Part shown: piece by piece, positions 26,233 through 35,856 of the stretch
Position numbering within the stretch: the stretch's first letter is position 1
How the letters are laid out: every line of letters begins with the position of its first letter
Assembly: GCF_003666015.1 (NCBI RefSeq)
Contig: NZ_QPLT01000020.1
Location: 1 to 60,529, forward strand
Source: Halorubrum sp. Atlit-26R
Lineage (GTDB): Archaea > Halobacteriota > Halobacteria > Halobacteriales > Haloferacaceae
Length of the DNA: 60,529 nucleotides
Reading direction: 5' to 3'
Made by a program: the position numbers and the translations under genes
Notes under the pieces: generated by a model
Told to the model about the DNA's origin: nothing
Database searches by the model: none
What the model saw: the letters and a program-made list of their open reading frames with translations, nothing else

Positions 26233-27546
26233 ATGACACGTGGGTTCAACACCCGGAGTCTCCACGCCGGCGCCGAGCCCGATTCGACGACCGGCGCCCG
26301 CGCCACGCCGATCCATCAGACCACGTCGTACGTCTTCGACGACGCGGACACGGCGGCGGAGCTGTACGCGCTCCGGGCGGAGGGCCACGTCTACTCGCGG
26401 CTGTCGAACCCGACGGTGAACGTCTTAGAAGAGAGGATCGCCGACCTCTCCGGCGGGTCGGACGCGGTCGCGACCGGCGCGGGGATGGGCGCGTTCGACG
26501 CGATCACGACCGTCCTCGCGAGCGCGGGCGATAACGTCGTCGCCAGCTCGGAGATGTACGGCGGGACCGCGGCGTACCTCACGAGCATCGCGAACCGCCG
26601 CGGGATCGAGTCGCGGCTCGTCGACACGCTCGATTACGAGGCGTACGCGGACGCGATCGACGACGACACCGCGTTCGTCCACGTCGAGACGATCGCGAAC
26701 CCCTCGCTCGTCACGCCCGACTTCGAGCGGCTCGCCGAGATCGCTCACGAGAACGCGGTCCCCCTCGTCGTCGACAACACCTTCGCGACGCCGTACTGCT
26801 GTCGGCCGTTCGAGCACGGCGCGGACGTCGTCTGGGAGTCGACGACGAAGTGGATCACCGGCAACGGCACCACCGTCGGCGGGGTCGTCGTCGACGGCGG
26901 GCAGTTCCCGTGGGGCCACCCCGACGCCGACTACGACGAGCTCGACGGGGAGTCGCCCGCCTACCCGATCGACTTCGTCGAGCGGTTCGGCGACGCCGCG
27001 TTCGCCAACGTCGTTCGCCAGCGCGGGATACGGCCGACCGGCGGCCAGCAGTCGCCCTTCGACGCGTGGCAGACGATCCAGGGGCTGAACACGCTCCCGC
27101 TGCGGATGGAGCGCCACTGCGAGAACGCGCGGGAAGTGGCCGAGTACCTCCGAGAGGACGAGCGCGTCGACTGGGTGAGCTACCCCGGCTTCGAGGACCA
27201 CCGGAGCCACGACAACGCCGCCGAGTACCTCGACGGCTTCGGCGGGATGGTAACCTTCGGCGTCGACGGCGGCTACGAGGCCGCCAAGGCGTTCTGCGAG
27301 TCGGTCGAGCTGACGAGCTTCCTCGCGAACATCGGCGACGCGAAGACGCTCGTCATCCACCCGGCCTCCACGACGCACGCGCAGCTGGACGCGGAGCAAC
27401 AGCGGTCCGCCGGGGTCTACCCGGAGATGCTCCGGCTCTCGGTGGGCATCGAGGACGCCGACGACGTGATCGCCGACCTCGACGCGGGGCTGGCCGCGGG
27501 CGAGCGGGCCGCGGGGGGAGAGCGCGGCGTCGGGGGGGAGCGATGA
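26233..27546 (+). CDS. metY: O-acetylhomoserine sulfhydrylase (MetY)
   Basis: A 437-residue PLP enzyme of the Cys/Met metabolism family that makes homocysteine (or methionine) from O-acetylhomoserine and sulfide. The PLP lysine is K206 in [11 protein letters not shown], with the PLP aspartate in VVDNTFATP. The C-terminal ~15 residues are Gly/Glu/Arg-rich and untypical. The stop overlaps the metX start (ATGA), so the two enzymes of the same route are translationally coupled. Confidence 0.93.
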   Translation: MTRGFNTRSLHAGAEPDSTTGARATPIHQTTSYVFDDADTAAELYALRAEGHVYSRLSNPTVNVLEERIADLSGGSDAVATGAGMGAFDAITTVLASAGDNVVASSEMYGGTAAYLTSIANRRGIESRLVDTLDYEAYADAIDDDTAFVHVETIANPSLVTPDFERLAEIAHENAVPLVVDNTFATPYCCRPFEHGADVVWESTTKWITGNGTTVGGVVVDGGQFPWGHPDADYDELDGESPAYPIDFVERFGDAAFANVVRQRGIRPTGGQQSPFDAWQTIQGLNTLPLRMERHCENAREVAEYLREDERVDWVSYPGFEDHRSHDNAAEYLDGFGGMVTFGVDGGYEAAKAFCESVELTSFLANIGDAKTLVIHPASTTHAQLDAEQQRSAGVYPEMLRLSVGIEDADDVIADLDAGLAAGERAAGGERGVGGER

Positions 27547-28841
27547 GCGCCGTCCCGACCGACCATGGGGTCGCCTCGCTCGGCGAGTTCACCTTCGAGT
27601 GCGGGCAGTCGGTGCCCGACTTCGAGGTCGCCTACGAGACGCACGGCGAGTTCGACGGCGACAACGTCGTGTTGGTCTGCCACGCGCTCACCGGGAGCCA
27701 GAACGTCGCGCGCTCGCCCGAGCCGGAGCGCGACGCCGAGACGACCGGGGCCGGACAGGCCGGACAGGCCCGCGCGTGGTGGGACGACGTCGTCGGCCCG
27801 GGGAAGGCGATCGACACGACCGAGTACTACGTCGTCTGCGCGAACGTCCCCGGCTCCTGTTACGGGACGACGGGGCCGGCCAGCGAGCGGCCCGCGGACC
27901 TCGACTTACGCGAGGAGCCGGACCACGACCGGTGGGGGACCGCGTTCCCGCCGGTTCAGGTGGAGGACTGGGCGCGCGCGCAGCGGCGCCTGCTCGACCA
28001 CCTCGGCGTGGGGCGGCTGCGGGCGGTCGTCGGCGGCAGCGTCGGCGGGATGAACGCCTTAGAGTGGGCGAAGCGGTACCCCGACGACGTCGACCGCGTG
28101 GTCGCCATCGCGACCGCCGGGCGGCTCGACGCGCAGTGTCTCGCGCTCGACGCGGTCGCGCGCCGGGCGATCCGCGCGGACGCCGACTGGAACGAGGGGA
28201 ACTACTACGGCGACGACCGCCCCGACCCGACCGAGGGGCTCGCCATCGCCCGCCAGATCGGGCACATCATGTACCTCTCGAAGGCGTCGATGGAGCGGAA
28301 GTTCGGGCGCCGGTCGGCCGGCCGCGACTCCCTGACGCGCGAGGACGGCGACCTCGGGCTGCCGCCGGAGCCGACGGCGGGGTTCTTCCCGTACCGCGAG
28401 GTGGAGTCGTACCTCGACTACCAGGCGGAGGGGTTCGGCGACCGGTTCGACGCGAACAGCTACCTCTACCTCACGCGCGCGATGGACGAGTACGACCTCG
28501 CGGCGGGCCACGGGACCGACGCCGACGCGCTCGCCGCCTTCGAGGGCGAGACCCTCCTGATGAGCTTCACCGCCGACTGGCACTTCACCGTCGAGCAGTC
28601 CGGCTCGCTCGCCGACGCCTTCCGCGAGTCCGGGGTCCCGGTCGCGCACCACGTGATCGACTCCGACCACGGCCACGACGCGTTCCTCGTCGAGCCGGAG
28701 CACGTCGGCCCGCCGGTCCGCGACTTCCTCGCCGACGGCGTCGACGGCCGCGCGGTCTCCGACGAGGGCGGCGACGGCGGCGACGACCCGCGACCCGACT
28801 CCGACCACGCGCCCGTCCACGCGAGCCTGTTTCGGGGGTAA
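27543..28841 (+). CDS. metX: Homoserine O-acetyltransferase (MetX)
   Basis: A 432-residue alpha/beta-hydrolase that acetylates homoserine using acetyl-CoA, feeding MetY. The nucleophile is S166 in [12 protein letters not shown]; the acid is in SFTADWHF and the histidine in [11 protein letters not shown]. The C-terminal 35 residues are acidic and disordered. The stop codon lies five bases before the box of structured element copy 2. Confidence 0.93.
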   Translation: MSAVPTDHGVASLGEFTFECGQSVPDFEVAYETHGEFDGDNVVLVCHALTGSQNVARSPEPERDAETTGAGQAGQARAWWDDVVGPGKAIDTTEYYVVCANVPGSCYGTTGPASERPADLDLREEPDHDRWGTAFPPVQVEDWARAQRRLLDHLGVGRLRAVVGGSVGGMNALEWAKRYPDDVDRVVAIATAGRLDAQCLALDAVARRAIRADADWNEGNYYGDDRPDPTEGLAIARQIGHIMYLSKASMERKFGRRSAGRDSLTREDGDLGLPPEPTAGFFPYREVESYLDYQAEGFGDRFDANSYLYLTRAMDEYDLAAGHGTDADALAAFEGETLLMSFTADWHFTVEQSGSLADAFRESGVPVAHHVIDSDHGHDAFLVEPEHVGPPVRDFLADGVDGRAVSDEGGDGGDDPRPDSDHAPVHASLFRG

Positions 28842-28845
28842 TTAC

Positions 28846-29337
28846 CCTTTTAAATAGAATATGTGCGGTGGCGCGTGCCGGTGAGCGGCCGACAGGCCGC
28901 GAACCGCACGCGCGAGGGAGTCGGCCGACCGGAGCGAAGCGAAGGGAGGCCGACGAGGCTGGGGAGGCGCGAGGTGCCGTGCGGGGCGGGACTCGAAGGG
29001 GCAGCCGGGAGGCGGGCGCAGGCGACGCAAGCACTGGAGGGAGCGAACGGAGTGAGCGACCGAAGCGCGCAGCGAGCGTGCGCCCGCCTCCCGGCTGGGG
29101 CTTCGGCGGTGTTCGTAGCGATCCTCTATTTATAAGATCTACCGTCGTACAGCCGAGCGGCTGGGGCTTCGGCGGTGTTCGTAGCGATCATCCATTTATA
29201 AGATCCACAGTCGTACAGCCGAGCGGCTGAGGCTTCGGCGGTGTTCACCGTCGAACTACCGGCAGCCGTTTATAAATGATCGACTGGGATTTCGGCGGCG
29301 CTCACCGACGATTGGCGGTCAACCGTTTATAAATGAC
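28846..29337 (+). repeat. Dispersed structured element, copy 2 (head plus four tail units)
   Basis: A CCTTTTAAATAG box (28846-28857) precedes the head (about 28858-29091). The outer GCGCGTGC/GCACGCGC stem and an inner GCGGCC/GGCCGC stem are kept. A GTCGGCC/GGCCGAC hairpin and a perfect 17-bp long stem (29004-29020 with 29079-29095) follow. Tail units start at 29092, 29158, 29224 and 29281. The possible pseudoknot pairing is weak here (four bases). The copy begins five bases after the metX stop and points toward the acyl-CoA synthetase gene. Confidence 0.8.
29092..29337 (+). repeat. Tail array of copy 2: two 66-bp and two 57-bp units
   Basis: Units 1 and 2 (66 bp) are nearly identical to each other and carry TTTATAAGA at 29129 and 29195. 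Units 3 and 4 (57 bp) carry TTTATAAATGA at 29269 and 29326, 45 bp from their starts as in copy 1. The mixture of unit types in one array suggests repeated local duplication after divergence. Confidence 0.8.
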
Positions 29338-29432
29338 CTGTCGAGGCGAGACGGGCGCTCTCCGAGTGTCCGCGAAGATTCACGATCAATCATGATAACG
29401 TTCATAGTTCCCGACCACGTGGTGTGTGAGGT

Positions 29433-31085
29433 ATGCCAGGCGGACACGCGCAGACCCTGCGACCGTTCATGTGGCGCGCCGAACGACTGTACCCCGACAC
29501 CGAGATCGTCTCGCGCACCCACGAGGGGCGCACCCGGCACACCTACAGCGAGTACGCCGACCGGACCGCGCAGCTCGCGAACGCCCTGGACGACCACGGG
29601 ATCGAGCGCGGCGACCGCGTCGCGACGTTCTGCTGGAACCACACGCGGCACTTCGAGACGTACTTCGGCGTGCCGAACACCGGCGCGCAGCTCCACACGA
29701 TCAACCCGCTGCTGCCCGACGAGCACATCCAGTACATCGTCGACGACGCCGACGACGAGATCATCTTCGTCGACCCGTCGCTCGCCGAGAAGATCGCGGG
29801 CGCCGCGGAGGGTGCCGAGGAGTTCGACGGCGTCGACTTCGTGGCGATGGGCTCCGAGGGGATCGACGCGCTCGACGCCCCCGCCTACGAGGAGTTCATC
29901 GCGGACCACTCGACCGAGTACGACTGGCCGGACCTCGACGGCGACCAGCCCGCCGGCCTCTGTTACACCTCCGGCACCACGGGGAAGCCGAAGGGCGTCG
30001 AGTACACGCAGTCGATGCTGTGGAGCCACACGATGGCCTCCCAGACGCCGCAGGGGATCCCGATGGAGGACTCGGACGTCGTCATGCCCGTCGTCCCCAT
30101 GTTCCACGTGAACGCGTGGGGGATGCCGTTCACCGCGGCCGCTGCGGGCGCGAAACACGTCTACCCCGGGCCGTCGCCGGACCCCGCCGACCTCGCGGCG
30201 CTGATCGAAGAGGAGGGCGTGACGATCTCCGCGGGCGTGCCGACGGTGTGGCTCGGCCTGCGCGAGTACGTCGAGGAGGGGAACGACGTGGACCTCTCGA
30301 CGCTCGACACCGTGATCATCGGCGGCGCGGCCGCGCCGCAGGCGCTCATCGAGTGGTACGACGAGCGCGACGTGGAGGTGCTCCACGCGTGGGGGATGAC
30401 CGAGCTGTCGCCGATCGGCACCGTCTCGCACCTCAAGAGCGACCTGCGCGACGCCGACTACGAGACGCAGGTGAACAAGCGCGCGAAGCAGGGGCTCGTC
30501 GCCCCCGGCTTGGAGTTCGAGGTAATCGACGAGGACGGCGAGGAGATCCCGTGGGACGGCGAGGCGTTCGGCGAACTCCGGATCCGCGGCCCGTGGGTCA
30601 CGAAGGAGTACTTCAAGCGCCCGGAGGCCAACGAGGAGGAGTTCGTCGACGGCTGGCTGAAGACCGGCGACGTGGTCACCGTCGACGAGGACGGCTACAT
30701 GCAGCTCGTCGACCGGACGAAGGACGTGATCAAGTCGGGCGGCGAGTGGATCTCCAGCGTCGAGTTGGAGAACGCGATCATGGCCTACGACGGCGTCAGC
30801 GAGGCGGCCGTCGTCGGCGTGCCCCACGAGCGCTGGCAGGAGCGCCCCGTCGCGTTCGTCGTCGTGGCCGACGGCGTCGACCGGGAGGAGATCGTCGAGC
30901 GGATCGAGACCGGCCTCCGCGACGAGTACCCCAAGTGGTGGGTGCCGGACGCGGTGGAGTTCATCGACGAGGTGCCCAAGACCGCGACCGGCAAGTTCTC
31001 GAAGAAGGACCTCCGGGAGCAGTACGGCGACCAGTCGCTCGTCGACGGGGCGGTGCCTGAAGACGACGCGCCCGAAGAGGAGTAG
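29433..31085 (+). CDS. AMP-forming acyl-CoA synthetase
   Basis: A 550-residue adenylate-forming ligase that would activate a fatty or other carboxylic acid to its CoA ester. The AMP-binding P-loop is TSGTTGKPKG (179-188); other motifs are GWLKTGDVV and VDRTKDVIKSGGEWIS with the C-terminal lysine in KTATGKFSKK. The chain-length preference cannot be read. The ATG follows GTGAGGT; no strong TATA box is obvious between it and the tail of structured element copy 2, whose own boxes lie 97 bp or more upstream. Confidence 0.9.
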   Translation: MPGGHAQTLRPFMWRAERLYPDTEIVSRTHEGRTRHTYSEYADRTAQLANALDDHGIERGDRVATFCWNHTRHFETYFGVPNTGAQLHTINPLLPDEHIQYIVDDADDEIIFVDPSLAEKIAGAAEGAEEFDGVDFVAMGSEGIDALDAPAYEEFIADHSTEYDWPDLDGDQPAGLCYTSGTTGKPKGVEYTQSMLWSHTMASQTPQGIPMEDSDVVMPVVPMFHVNAWGMPFTAAAAGAKHVYPGPSPDPADLAALIEEEGVTISAGVPTVWLGLREYVEEGNDVDLSTLDTVIIGGAAAPQALIEWYDERDVEVLHAWGMTELSPIGTVSHLKSDLRDADYETQVNKRAKQGLVAPGLEFEVIDEDGEEIPWDGEAFGELRIRGPWVTKEYFKRPEANEEEFVDGWLKTGDVVTVDEDGYMQLVDRTKDVIKSGGEWISSVELENAIMAYDGVSEAAVVGVPHERWQERPVAFVVVADGVDREEIVERIETGLRDEYPKWWVPDAVEFIDEVPKTATGKFSKKDLREQYGDQSLVDGAVPEDDAPEEE

Positions 31086-31123
31086 GGCCGAACCGGGCGA
31101 ATAGCCGGTCGTTCGGCGGTTTT

Positions 31124-31582
31124 TCAGTCGTCGCGGTCGCCGATGACCCACTTGTGCGAGTAGCTCTCGCCGCACGTGCAGTGGGCGTACGCGTGGACCA
31201 CGTCGCCCTCGGCGTAGAGGCCGCCGACCTCCTCGTTTTGCGCCTCCGCGAACGCGAAGACGAACTGAACGTCGTGGTCGTCGTCGGAGCCCTCGTCGGC
31301 GTCGGTCGCGTCGTCCGCGAACGGACACGCCCCGCCGTCGAGCGAGCGCGCTATCTCGCCGTCGGCGCCCATCGCCGTCTTCGCGAACTCCATCGCGCCC
31401 ATGCCCGTGCCGGCCTGAAACGCGGACCGACCGGTCTCGCCGTCGAGGATCAGGCGGACGCCGCCGTCCGTCTCCTCTCCGACCTCGCGCAGCCGGGAGT
31501 CGTCGTCGAGGTACGCGTCGCTCAGGTAGAAGACCACGTCGTCGAGCCGCTCGCCCGCGAGGAACTCGTCGAGGTTGCTCAT
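31124..31582 (-). CDS. DUF5807-type haloarchaeal protein
   Basis: A 152-residue protein that matches what I recall of the haloarchaeal DUF5807 family: N-terminal SNLDEFLAGERLDDVVFYLSD, a central GRSAFQAGTGMGAMEFAKTAMG and a C-terminal CTCGESYSHKW with paired cysteines that could hold zinc. No function is known. The start at 31582 was chosen because the upstream extension is GC-rich noise. It is convergent with the acyl-CoA synthetase. Confidence 0.7.
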   Translation of the reverse strand: MSNLDEFLAGERLDDVVFYLSDAYLDDDSRLREVGEETDGGVRLILDGETGRSAFQAGTGMGAMEFAKTAMGADGEIARSLDGGACPFADDATDADEGSDDDHDVQFVFAFAEAQNEEVGGLYAEGDVVHAYAHCTCGESYSHKWVIGDRDD

Positions 31583-31761
31583 GCCGGCCGGAGGCGCGTG
31601 AGCGGTAAAAGGCGTGCGAGTCGGCCCGAGCGGCGGGCGGCCCCTCCGACCCGAGGCGGCGCGCGTCGCGGCCGACCGACCGTCGGGATCCGACCGGACC
31701 CGTGCTAATTCATGCAGAATCGGGGTAACTGTTAAGACGTACCACGGAGATCCGTCGCGTG

Positions 31762-31866
31762 ATGAGTACGCAGACCAGATCCGGTGACCGGCTCGCGGAG
31801 TGGGCGCAGCTGGTCGACGAGGACGTCCCGGAAGAGCTCCGAGAGGAGCGCTCCGGCGACCGATAA
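31762..31866 (+). CDS. Small protein of 34 residues upstream of hef
   Basis: The frame reads MSTQTRSGDRLAEWAQLVDE then DVPEELREERSGDR. It is acidic, with an amphipathic helix pattern. A TGTTAAG word about 30 bp upstream of the ATG suggests a leaderless transcript. It ends 52 bp before hef and may belong to its transcript. I do not recognise it, and conservation is untested. Confidence 0.45.
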   Translation: MSTQTRSGDRLAEWAQLVDEDVPEELREERSGDR

Positions 31867-31918
31867 CTTTCACCCCGGTTCGCGAAGGCTTTAGGCCGGT
31901 GCCGGCCAAGAGCCGCCG

Positions 31919-34429
31919 ATGGCGACCGAGGCCGCCGGAATCGACCGACCCCTGCTCGTCGACGACTTCCTCCAGCGGCGCCGCTACCAGCTCCAGTTAG
32001 CGGACGCCGCCGCCGACGAACACACGCTGGTCTGTCTCCCGACCGGCCTCGGCAAGACGACGGTCAGCCTGCTCGTCACCGCCGAACGCCTCCACGAGGC
32101 GGGCGGGAAGGCGCTCTTTTTAGCCCCCACCAAACCCCTCGTCCAGCAGCACGCCGACTTCTACCGCGAGGCGCTACAGATTCCGGACGACGAGATCGTC
32201 GTGTTCACGGGCGACGTGAAACCGGACGACCGCGCCGCGCTCTGGGAGGACGCCCGGATCGTGATCGCGACCCCGCAGGTCGTCGAGAACGACCTCGTCG
32301 GCAACCGGATCTCGCTGCGCGACGTGACTCACCTCACCTTCGACGAGTGCCACCGCGCGACCGGCGACTACGCGTACGTGTACATCGCCGAGCGCTACCA
32401 CGCCGACGCGGCCGACCCGCTCGTCACCGGCATGTCCGCCTCGCCCGGCGGCGACACCGAGGAGATCGAGACGGTCTGCGAGAACCTCGGGCTCGTGAAC
32501 GTCGAGGTGATGACCGAGGAGGACGCCGACGTCGACGAGTACACCCACGACACCGACGTTCAGTGGGAGCAGGTCACCCTCCCGGACGAGGTGCTCGACA
32601 TCCGCGACGCGCTCAACGAAGTGATCACGGACCGGTTAGAGAAGCTGAAACGGCTCGGCGTGACGAACACGACGAACCCCGACCTCTCGCAGAAGGACCT
32701 CAACAAGATGCGGGGGCAGCTGAAGCAGATGATGGACAACGACCAGTCGGACGGGTACAAGGGGATGTCCACCCACGCCGAGGTGATGAAGCTCCGGCGC
32801 GCGACCGAACTGGTCGAGACGCAGTCGGTCGAGTCCGTCCGGCGGTACTTCGAGCGCCAGCGCGAGGCCGCCCGCTCGTCGGGCGCGTCGAAGGCGAGCC
32901 AGCGCATGGTCGCGGACCCCAAAGTGAGAGAAGCGATGCGGAAGGCGGAGTCGTTCGACGGGCTCCACCCGAAGTTCTCGAAGGCCCGGATCCTCTTGGC
33001 CGAAACCCTCGGCATCAACGAGGGGGAGCGCGCCATCCTCTTCACGGAGTCGCGCGACACCGCGGAGGCGCTCGTGGAGTTCCTCTCCGCCAGCTTCGAC
33101 GTGCGGAAGTTCGTCGGGCAGGGCGACAAGGAGGGCTCCGACGGGATGAGCCAGAAACAGCAGCAGGAGACGCTCGACGAGTTCAAGGCGGGCGAGTTCG
33201 AGGTGCTCGTCTCCACCTCGGTCGCCGAGGAGGGGCTCGACGTGCCCGAGGTCGACCTCGTCTGCTTCTACGAGCCGGTCCCGACCGCGATCCGGTCGAT
33301 CCAGCGCAAGGGCCGGACCGGACGGCAGGCCGAGGGGAAGGTCGTCGTCCTGATGGCCGAGGACACCCGCGACGAGGCGTTCTTCTGGATCTCGCGGCGC
33401 CGCGAGAAGAAGATGGCCAGCCAGCTCGCCGAGCTGAAGGAGGCCACCGACGACATCGAGGAGACCGTCGGCGACGACGGGCAGGCCGGCCTCGACGCGT
33501 TTGCCGGGGGATCCGAGGAGTCCGACGACGACGCCGACGCGACGAGCGACGAGGGCGAGGGCGGTGCGGTAGACGGCGCCGAAGCGAACGACGGCGCCGC
33601 AGCGAGCGACGACGACGCCGGCCTCACCGACTTCGCCGATGAGGTGCGCGAAAGCGACGACGGGGAGGGCGACGACGGAGAGAGCGACGAGGCGGAAGCG
33701 ACCGGCGACGCCGGTGAGAGCGAGGAAGCCGCGGCCGATTCCGACGACGACGGCGTCGTCGCGACCGCGGGCGTCGAGGACGGGGTCGAGGTCGTCGTCG
33801 ACCAGCGCGAGCTCGACTCCTCGATCGCGAAGGACCTCTCGACGCGCGACGGGCTCGTCACGCGGCTGGAGACGCTCGCGGTCGGCGACTACGTGCTCTC
33901 CGACCGCGTCGCCGTCGAGCGCAAGTCGGCGGCCGACTTCGTCGACTCGATGCTCGATTCCGACCGGTCGATGTTCGAGCAAGTGGGCGAGCTCTCGCGG
34001 GCGTACGCGCGTCCGGTGATGGTGGTCGAGGGGTCGAACCTCTACGGCCAGCGCGACATCGACCCCAACGCGATCCGCGGCGCGCTCGCGTCGCTCGCGG
34101 TCGACTTCGACGTGAGCGTGCTCCGCACGGAGGGCGAGGAGGACACGACGGAGCTGCTCGCGACCATCGCCAAGCGGGAGCAGGAGACGCGCGACCGCGA
34201 GGTGAGCGTCCACGGCGAGAAGACGACAAAAACGCGCGCCGAGCAGCAGGAGTACGTCGTCTCCTCCATCGCCGACATCGGACCGGTCACTTCCCGGTCG
34301 CTGCTGGAGCACTTCGGCACCGTCGAGGCCGTGATGACGGCGCGCGAGGAGGACCTCCTGGAAGTCGACGGCGTCGGGAAGGTGACCGCCGAGCGCATCC
34401 GCGAGGTCGTCGGGAGCGAGTACGAGTGA
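31919..34429 (+). CDS. hef: Hef helicase-nuclease (FANCM/XPF-like)
   Basis: An 836-residue repair protein acting on stalled replication forks. The helicase part has Walker A PTGLGKTT (41-48), DECH (142-145) and motif VI QRKGRTGRQ. A Glu/Asp-rich linker follows (about 520-620). The XPF-type nuclease has ERKSAADF (667-674) and the C-terminal region holds a helix-hairpin-helix pair (VDGVGKVTAERI). The length and order fit archaeal Hef. The acidic linker is long, as is usual in haloarchaea. Confidence 0.95.
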   Translation: MATEAAGIDRPLLVDDFLQRRRYQLQLADAAADEHTLVCLPTGLGKTTVSLLVTAERLHEAGGKALFLAPTKPLVQQHADFYREALQIPDDEIVVFTGDVKPDDRAALWEDARIVIATPQVVENDLVGNRISLRDVTHLTFDECHRATGDYAYVYIAERYHADAADPLVTGMSASPGGDTEEIETVCENLGLVNVEVMTEEDADVDEYTHDTDVQWEQVTLPDEVLDIRDALNEVITDRLEKLKRLGVTNTTNPDLSQKDLNKMRGQLKQMMDNDQSDGYKGMSTHAEVMKLRRATELVETQSVESVRRYFERQREAARSSGASKASQRMVADPKVREAMRKAESFDGLHPKFSKARILLAETLGINEGERAILFTESRDTAEALVEFLSASFDVRKFVGQGDKEGSDGMSQKQQQETLDEFKAGEFEVLVSTSVAEEGLDVPEVDLVCFYEPVPTAIRSIQRKGRTGRQAEGKVVVLMAEDTRDEAFFWISRRREKKMASQLAELKEATDDIEETVGDDGQAGLDAFAGGSEESDDDADATSDEGEGGAVDGAEANDGAAASDDDAGLTDFADEVRESDDGEGDDGESDEAEATGDAGESEEAAADSDDDGVVATAGVEDGVEVVVDQRELDSSIAKDLSTRDGLVTRLETLAVGDYVLSDRVAVERKSAADFVDSMLDSDRSMFEQVGELSRAYARPVMVVEGSNLYGQRDIDPNAIRGALASLAVDFDVSVLRTEGEEDTTELLATIAKREQETRDREVSVHGEKTTKTRAEQQEYVVSSIADIGPVTSRSLLEHFGTVEAVMTAREEDLLEVDGVGKVTAERIREVVGSEYE

Positions 34430-34473
34430 TCGACCGGCGAAACGGTATTGGAATGGAGCCATAACGCGTTCGC

Positions 34474-34614
34474 ATGTCGAAGCGTATCTGCGTCGGCGAG
34501 GAGGCGCACGCCGCGCTCGCGTCGCTGAAGGGCGACGACGAGACTTTCGACGATCTGCTAACGCGGTTGCTCCGCGAACGCCACGACGGTCCGCAGCCTG
34601 GGGCCGGTCTCTAG
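34474..34614 (+). CDS. Orphan, short VapB-like antitoxin
   Basis: A 46-residue protein with the pattern of the archaeal VapB antitoxin family: SKRICVGEEAHAALASLKGD followed by DETFDDLLTRLLRE. Family members are usually longer, with a toxin-binding tail, and are followed by a PIN-domain toxin; here the tail is short and the next gene is a convergent oxidoreductase. It is probably a remnant or solitary antitoxin. Confidence 0.6.
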   Translation: MSKRICVGEEAHAALASLKGDDETFDDLLTRLLRERHDGPQPGAGL

Positions 34615-34706
34615 GAAGGGAGCGACGCACCCGAGCGCGCACGCGAGACGCGTCGGGAGCTGAAATACGGAATCGACACGCGGGACTCGGAGTCCTGATC
34701 GCGGAG

Positions 34707-35795
34707 TTAATCGAACCCGCTCACGAGCGTCACCACCCACTGTCCGAGATCGTACTCGGCCCGGACCTCCACGCGCGTCACCCACTTCACCCACTGGAAC
34801 CCCCGCCGGTCGGGCGCGACCAGCCGCGCCGGCGCGCCGTGGCCGTGCGAGAGGCGCTCGCCGCCGACGTGCGTCGCGAGCAGGGCGTCCTCAGCTTCCT
34901 CCAAGGGAAGGCTCCACCGATACCCCGTCACGGAGGAGAACCGGACGTAGGCCGCGTCGTCGTCGAGTTCGCCGGCCGCGTCGAGCAGGTCGCCGACGCG
35001 GATCCCGCCCCACTCTTGGACCGTGTACCAGCCGCTCGTACAGTCGAGCAGCGCCTCCGTCTCGTGGCCCGCGGCCAGTTCGTCGGCCGCCAGTTCGACG
35101 GGATCGCTCACCAGCCCCTCGACCGCCAGCCGGTAGTCGTCGCGGTCGATCGGGTCCGGGTCGTCCGCGACCCACGAGGTGATCGGGAAGGCGGCGTTCC
35201 CGTCGCCCTCCCGGGGCTGTGACCCGGTGAACCGCCGGTCCGCGCCCGCGGTGTCGAGCGCGTCGTTGACCCCCTGCTGGAGGCGGTAGGTCGCGCCCCC
35301 CGCGGCCAGCAGCGCGAAGTAGCGCACCGCGGTCCGCCGGCGCTCGAAGTCGACGCGGCGGGGGAGACGGAACCGGGTAGACGCGTGCGCGGCCACAAGC
35401 GGGACCAAGGCGAGCCCGAAGCCGACGTGGGCCGACAGCAGCGTCCAGTAGGAGATCCGCACGTCGAGGCCGAACACCCACGCGATTCCGGTCGCGAGCG
35501 CGCCGAGCGCCGCGACGAGCGTCAGGACGGAGAGCGCGGTCGACCGCTGCCACAGATCGGGGTCGGTGAGCCGGCGGCGGACCCGCGCGAGCTTCCACCC
35601 GAGCAGCGCGATGATCCCGAGCCCCAGCGCGCGGTGGAGCCAGAACAGCGGCCACCCCTCCGGGACGCCCACGGTGAACGAGACCAGCCCGGTGCCCGCC
35701 TCGGCGACGACGAAGGCGAACAGCGACCAGTCGACCGCGCGCGGCGGCGGCTCCAGGCGGTCGAGCGCGGTCCGGAGTCGGTCCCTCGCGGCCAT
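34707..35795 (-). CDS. Membrane molybdopterin oxidoreductase with cytochrome-b-like anchor
   Basis: A 362-residue protein. The N-terminal half has about four membrane helices (22-175) with histidines in PLFWLHRALG and LLSAHVGFGL that could bind haem. The C-terminal half is a sulfite-oxidase-like molybdopterin domain with the probable Mo cysteine in LLDCTSGWYTVQEW and SHGHGAPARLV near the active site. It likely moves electrons between a small oxidised substrate and the membrane pool; the substrate is unknown. Confidence 0.83.
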   Translation of the reverse strand: MAARDRLRTALDRLEPPPRAVDWSLFAFVVAEAGTGLVSFTVGVPEGWPLFWLHRALGLGIIALLGWKLARVRRRLTDPDLWQRSTALSVLTLVAALGALATGIAWVFGLDVRISYWTLLSAHVGFGLALVPLVAAHASTRFRLPRRVDFERRRTAVRYFALLAAGGATYRLQQGVNDALDTAGADRRFTGSQPREGDGNAAFPITSWVADDPDPIDRDDYRLAVEGLVSDPVELAADELAAGHETEALLDCTSGWYTVQEWGGIRVGDLLDAAGELDDDAAYVRFSSVTGYRWSLPLEEAEDALLATHVGGERLSHGHGAPARLVAPDRRGFQWVKWVTRVEVRAEYDLGQWVVTLVSGFD

Positions 35796-35856
35796 CTGCG
35801 GTTGATACGTGCTAGCGAAGCAAAAGGGTACAGCCCGCTGAGGGGCGTCGAGCGCG

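Noticed and set aside
26199-26233. SAM or other riboswitch before metY
   Set aside because: The TATA box is only about 29 bp from the ATG, leaving no leader.
29092-29337. Tandem tail units considered as a CRISPR array
   Set aside because: Units abut with no unique spacers, are 57-66 bp, diverge along the array, and no cas genes are present.
29319-31328. 669-codon open frame antisense to the acyl-CoA synthetase
   Set aside because: Shadow of a clear gene; composition follows the complementary codon bias.
32636-34642. 668-codon open frame antisense to hef
   Set aside because: It mirrors hef codons on the other strand and has no recognisable domain or start signal.
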